Part shown: in pieces, positions 14,457-17,092 of the stretch
Numbering within the stretch: position 1 is the first letter of the stretch
Layout: every line of letters begins with the position of its first letter
Source of the DNA: an uncultured Sinobacteraceae bacterium
Lineage (GTDB): Bacteria; Pseudomonadota; Gammaproteobacteria; Steroidobacterales; Steroidobacteraceae
NCBI GenBank assembly: GCA_937902995.1
Contig: CALEKY010000054.1
Location: 1 to 17,092 of the forward strand
DNA: 17,092 nt
Direction of reading: 5' to 3'
The notes under the pieces: model-generated
Database searches by the model: none
What the model was told of the DNA's origin: nothing
The model's input: the letters and a program-made list of their open reading frames with translations, nothing else
Translations under genes and position numbers: made by a program

Positions 14457-15353
14457 GTGACCGAAGGAGATGCGGCCGAACGAGGGAATGGCCTAGGCGC
14501 GATATCGAAGAATCGAGGTTCGTCGCTCCGCGATTTGCCGATCGGCGTGTTCGATTCCGGCGTGGGCGGGCTCACCGTACTGCGCGCGTTGCGCGACCGC
14601 CTGCCTCACGAGAGTTTCGTGTATCTCGGCGATACGGCGCGGCTGCCTTACGGCACCAAAAGCGCGGATTCGGTGCTGCGTTATTCGTTGCAGGCCAGCG
14701 AATTCCTGGTCGGTCGAGGAATCAAGTATCTGGTGGTTGCGTGTAATACGGCGTCGTCGGTGGCGCTCGATGCGCTGCGAGAGCGCTTCGCGCCGATGCC
14801 GGTCATCGGCGTGATCGAACCCGGCGCCGCGGCAGGTTGTCGGGCGACGAAATCGGGTTCGATTGCTGTCATTGCGACGGAGGCAACCGTTCGCGGCGGG
14901 GCGTACCAGCGATGCATCGCGCGGATCCGGCCGGAAGCGCACGTCGTCGCAACGCCCTGCTCCTTGTTCGTCTCGCTTGCTGAGGAAGGGTGGACCAAAG
15001 GTCCTATCGTCGAAGCGATCGCGCATCGCTACCTCGATCCGGTTTTCGAGGCCGAGCCTCGGATCGATACGCTGCTCCTCGGTTGCACGCACTTCCCGGT
15101 GCTTGCGAATGCGCTCCGGAATGTCGTCGGTCCCGAAGTCGCCATTGTGGATTCTGCGGCGACGACGGCTGCAGAACTTGCGGATCAACTTGGGAAAGAG
15201 GATCGATCGGCGCGGACTTCGGCGGGGCGTGTCAGTCTGTTGGCAACCGACGGTCCCGAGCGATTTGCGCGCGTGGGAACGCTGTTCCTCGGCGAGCCGT
15301 TTGCGCCTGAAGACGTGGAAGTGGTCGACCTTGGGATGCCGGCGGCCGGGTGA
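14457..15353 (+). CDS. murI: Glutamate racemase
   Basis: MurI converts L- to D-glutamate without cofactor, supplying the D-Glu of peptidoglycan; it acts in the cytoplasm. This 298-residue protein has PIGVFDSGVGGLTVLRAL (Asp33, Ser34), LGDTARLPYGTKS, the first catalytic cysteine in VVACNTASS (Cys96) and the second in LLGCTHFPVL (Cys210, with His212), plus VDSAATTA near the C-terminus. The start is GTG at 14457 with GGAG 6-7 bases upstream, overlapping the end of the dehydratase gene. This gives about 25 residues ahead of the usual MurI N-terminus, a low-complexity, polar extension. In E. coli MurI a similar N-terminal extension is linked to activation by UDP-MurNAc-L-Ala; whether that holds here is unknown. 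The gene ends 3 bases from a convergent gene. Confidence 0.96.
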   Translation: MTEGDAAERGNGLGAISKNRGSSLRDLPIGVFDSGVGGLTVLRALRDRLPHESFVYLGDTARLPYGTKSADSVLRYSLQASEFLVGRGIKYLVVACNTASSVALDALRERFAPMPVIGVIEPGAAAGCRATKSGSIAVIATEATVRGGAYQRCIARIRPEAHVVATPCSLFVSLAEEGWTKGPIVEAIAHRYLDPVFEAEPRIDTLLLGCTHFPVLANALRNVVGPEVAIVDSAATTAAELADQLGKEDRSARTSAGRVSLLATDGPERFARVGTLFLGEPFAPEDVEVVDLGMPAAG

Positions 15354-15356
15354 GCA

Positions 15357-16895
15357 TCACCGCTGCGCAAAGACCAATCGTGGGCGCGCGGTCGGGGCGA
15401 CTTCCTCGAAATATTCGAAACGATTCCGTCCGCAGAGTTTGGCCGCGTAGAGCGCATGGTCGGCGGCCTCGAGCATGGCGAGCGTGCTCGAGAACCGCCG
15501 CTTCGGCGTGTAGGTCGCAATGCCGATCGATGCCGTAATGCGGACATTGCCGGTTTCGGGATCGTGGTCGGTGTTGGCGAGCGCATCTAGAATCCGTTGC
15601 GCAACCTGCCCCGCAATCTGCTGATCCGCGCCCGGCAGGACGACCATGAATTCCTCCCCGCTGAAACGGGCGACGAGGTCGCTGCCGCGGACGCATCGCT
15701 GCAGAACCTCTGCGCAGCTCCGCAGCACTTTGTCGCCGACATCGACGCCATAGGTGTCGTTGATGTTCTTGAAATGGTCCAGGTCGATGTGCGCGATGCT
15801 CAAGTCTCTTCCGAAGACGACTGCCTGCGTGAACTCGCGGTCGAGCAACCGGTCGAGCCAGGCTCGGTTGAGCGCGCCCGTCAGTGCATCGCGACGGCTC
15901 GCGTCCTCGGCCTGTTCCGTGCGGCTCAACAGTACGCTCGTCGTGGCTTGGAGCGCGCTCACCTCCTGCAAAGCCTGCAGATTGCGCACGGCCAGCAGCT
16001 CGCGCGCTTCGGCAAGCAGATTCTCGGCGTCCTCCGCACCGATCAACTCCGTCTCGTAGAGCTCTTCGGTTTCCGGGATGAGCTGGATGATGTGGTTGAC
16101 GACCGCATTGAATTGCTCGTTGTTGATGCCGAGCAGGGCACGTGCGCGATCGGCGAGCGACGCGAGTGCCTGTGGCCGATCGGGCGACAAGACCGCTTCG
16201 GCAAGGTCGCTGCCGAGCGCGACGCAGCTCGCAATCCGCACGTCGTCGCTGGTTTTCGGCAAAGTCTGCGGCGAGTGGCTGTACCTCACCGCGGTGCAGA
16301 TCCGCTCGGGCAGATTCCAGGAACGCAGCAGGATGGCCGTGTAGACCGCATGATCGTTGCCGAGCGCCGCTTTCTCGTAAGCTATCCAGTCGGTGTGGGT
16401 CGCCGGCACCGGCAGCTTGCTGTAGAAATCCCGCGAAACCCGATCGAGGGCGAGGACTGCCATGTCCTGCAAGAGGGCGGCCAGGAAGACGTCCTCGGGC
16501 TGCGTGACTTTCGCTGCCTCGCAAAACGCTCTGGCACCGGTCGCGGCGAGCAGGGCGCGGCGCCAAAATCTCGGGTAGTCGATGCCCACCGGACGTAGCG
16601 CGCGCATCGGCGAGACGAGCGAAAAGCTCAAAGCCAACGTCAGTGCGGCATTCAAGCCGATGACGACGAGCGCCTGCCGCAGGTTCTGGCTAGGCCGGCG
16701 CTGTGCGTAAAAGGCCGAGTTCGCGATGCGCAGAATTTTGGCCGTCATCGCAGGATCGCGGCCGACCGCCTGGGCGACTCGTGCCATTTCGATGTCCGGA
16801 TCGCGGGCGAGCGCGATGATCTCCGTCGCGACGCGCGACGGACTCGGGAAATCCACCTGGGCCTTGAGTCGGGTTTCGAAGTCCTGCGGCAACAT
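15357..16895 (-). CDS. HDOD-GGDEF protein (probable diguanylate cyclase)
   Basis: This 512-residue signalling protein has two parts. Residues of about 5-230 form an HDOD domain (LKAQVDFPSPSRVATEIIALARDPDIEMARVAQAVGRD in pieces, ILRIANSAFYAQRR), an HD-like fold without metal catalysis. Its HD position reads LLQDMA, so the histidine is lost, as is common. A helical linker around 285-335 leads to a GGDEF domain with DALTGALNRAWLD and DLDHFKNINDTYG. The active loop is SGEEF at 412-416, a permitted variant, and the inhibitory I-site RGSD lies five residues before it. It is probably an active, product-inhibited cyclic di-GMP synthase. The ATG at 16895 matches the family start, but no ribosome binding site is seen; a GTG at 16928 is an alternative. 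It is divergent from tRNA-Tyr and ends 3 bases from murI. Confidence 0.93.
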   Translation of the reverse strand: MLPQDFETRLKAQVDFPSPSRVATEIIALARDPDIEMARVAQAVGRDPAMTAKILRIANSAFYAQRRPSQNLRQALVVIGLNAALTLALSFSLVSPMRALRPVGIDYPRFWRRALLAATGARAFCEAAKVTQPEDVFLAALLQDMAVLALDRVSRDFYSKLPVPATHTDWIAYEKAALGNDHAVYTAILLRSWNLPERICTAVRYSHSPQTLPKTSDDVRIASCVALGSDLAEAVLSPDRPQALASLADRARALLGINNEQFNAVVNHIIQLIPETEELYETELIGAEDAENLLAEARELLAVRNLQALQEVSALQATTSVLLSRTEQAEDASRRDALTGALNRAWLDRLLDREFTQAVVFGRDLSIAHIDLDHFKNINDTYGVDVGDKVLRSCAEVLQRCVRGSDLVARFSGEEFMVVLPGADQQIAGQVAQRILDALANTDHDPETGNVRITASIGIATYTPKRRFSSTLAMLEAADHALYAAKLCGRNRFEYFEEVAPTARPRLVFAQR

Positions 16896-16923
16896 AAGGG
16901 GTTGAACTGAGGCTCTGGATGGC

Positions 16924-16963
16924 CTCACTTGAGACTATCGGCGGATCTAGGTCTCAACTTGAG
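16924..16963. repeat. Paired CTCA(A)CTTGAG palindromes upstream of the HDOD-GGDEF gene
   Basis: CTCACTTGAG (16924-16933) and CTCAACTTGAG (16953-16963) are near-identical palindromes whose centres are about 30 bases apart, close to three helical turns. A further related half, GTTGAACTGAG, lies at 16901-16911. They sit 28-68 bases upstream of the HDOD-GGDEF start and suggest paired operator sites, although no regulator is identified. Confidence 0.35.
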
Positions 16964-17007
16964 CCTGAAGGGAGGGCAAAAAGAGCCGCGTGGCAGTGCA
17001 ACTCGTG

Positions 17008-17036
17008 TTGACACTCAATATTCCGCCAACGAGAAT
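17008..17036 (+). promoter_or_regulatory. Stable-RNA type promoter of tRNA-Tyr
   Basis: A perfect -35 TTGACA (17008-17013) and GAGAAT (17031-17036, four of six -10 bases) are 17 bases apart. The next bases, ACCCGGC, form a GC-rich discriminator like those of rRNA and tRNA promoters under stringent control. Transcription would start near 17043, about 13 bases before the tRNA. An 8-bp inverted repeat (16981-16988 and 17040-17047) flanks the promoter. Confidence 0.7.
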
Positions 17037-17055
17037 ACCCGGCTCTTATGTCCGC

Positions 17056-17092
17056 GGAGGGGTACCCAAGCGGCCAACGGGGGCAGACTGTA
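17056..17092 (+). tRNA. tRNA-Tyr (anticodon GTA), 5' part, cut by the window end
   Basis: The 37 bases match the 5' part of a bacterial tRNA-Tyr. There is an acceptor 5' strand GGAGGGG, then T8 and A9, a D-stem/loop containing AAGCGGCCAA, and the anticodon stem start GCAGA followed by CT and GTA as the last three bases (17090-17092). The remaining half, including the long variable arm, lies outside the window. In many gammaproteobacteria tRNA-Tyr begins a cluster with other tRNAs and tuf; whether that is so here cannot be seen. Confidence 0.9.

Noticed and set aside
15232..16566. A 444-codon minus-strand open frame
   Set aside because: It lies in another frame of the HDOD-GGDEF gene and crosses into murI antisense. 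Its composition is Arg/Ala/Gly-rich without motifs, unlike a real protein.
1..17092. CRISPR array, insertion sequence, prophage, integrase or defence system
   Set aside because: No regularly spaced repeats, transposase or integrase motifs, or terminal inverted repeats with target duplications were seen. Gene content is core metabolic, transport and division.

Overview
This is chromosomal DNA from a GC-rich Gram-negative bacterium, most likely a gammaproteobacterium. The evidence is a minCDE cell-division operon, two lipoprotein signal sequences, an HDOD-GGDEF protein, a PilZ protein and a tRNA-Tyr behind a stable-RNA type promoter. The disrupted S41 lipoprotein peptidase resembles proteins I associate with Nevskiales/Steroidobacterales-like lineages. 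That taxonomic guess rests on remembered family resemblance, not on a search.

Layout. Positions 236-4963 hold four minus-strand genes. In transcription order they are a secreted M64-type zinc peptidase, an MFS transporter 16 bases later, a SAM-dependent methyltransferase and an SRAP (HMCES/YedK-type) protein. Positions 5113-9085 hold three plus-strand genes: a VIT/CCC1-type metal transporter, a CPA1 cation/proton antiporter and an ACAD11-like acyl-CoA dehydrogenase. A strong hairpin closes this block against a minus-strand lipoprotein gene (9218-9604). That gene overlaps, by ATGA, the end of a decayed S41 peptidase gene (9601-10545), which carries two compensating frameshifts and a large internal deletion.

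Positions 10837-12900 hold the min operon: promoter, minC, minD (TTG start), minE and a terminator. MinC and MinD form the membrane-bound inhibitor of FtsZ, and MinE makes it oscillate so that division occurs at midcell. A PilZ protein (minus strand) follows, divergent from a PLP-dependent threonine/serine dehydratase whose stop lies 3 bases before the GTG start of glutamate racemase (murI). murI ends 3 bases from the end of a convergent HDOD-GGDEF gene. That gene is divergent from a tRNA-Tyr gene, which the window cuts exactly at its anticodon.

Most of the window is ordinary core genome. I found no CRISPR array, insertion sequence, phage gene or defence island, and I cannot support a claim of a wholly new system. 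The points most worth checking are the decayed S41 peptidase, the seven-codon ORF that takes the good ribosome binding site in front of minC, mutually exclusive hairpins ahead of the dehydratase gene, paired palindromes ahead of the HDOD-GGDEF gene, and the long charged helical insertion in the SRAP protein.
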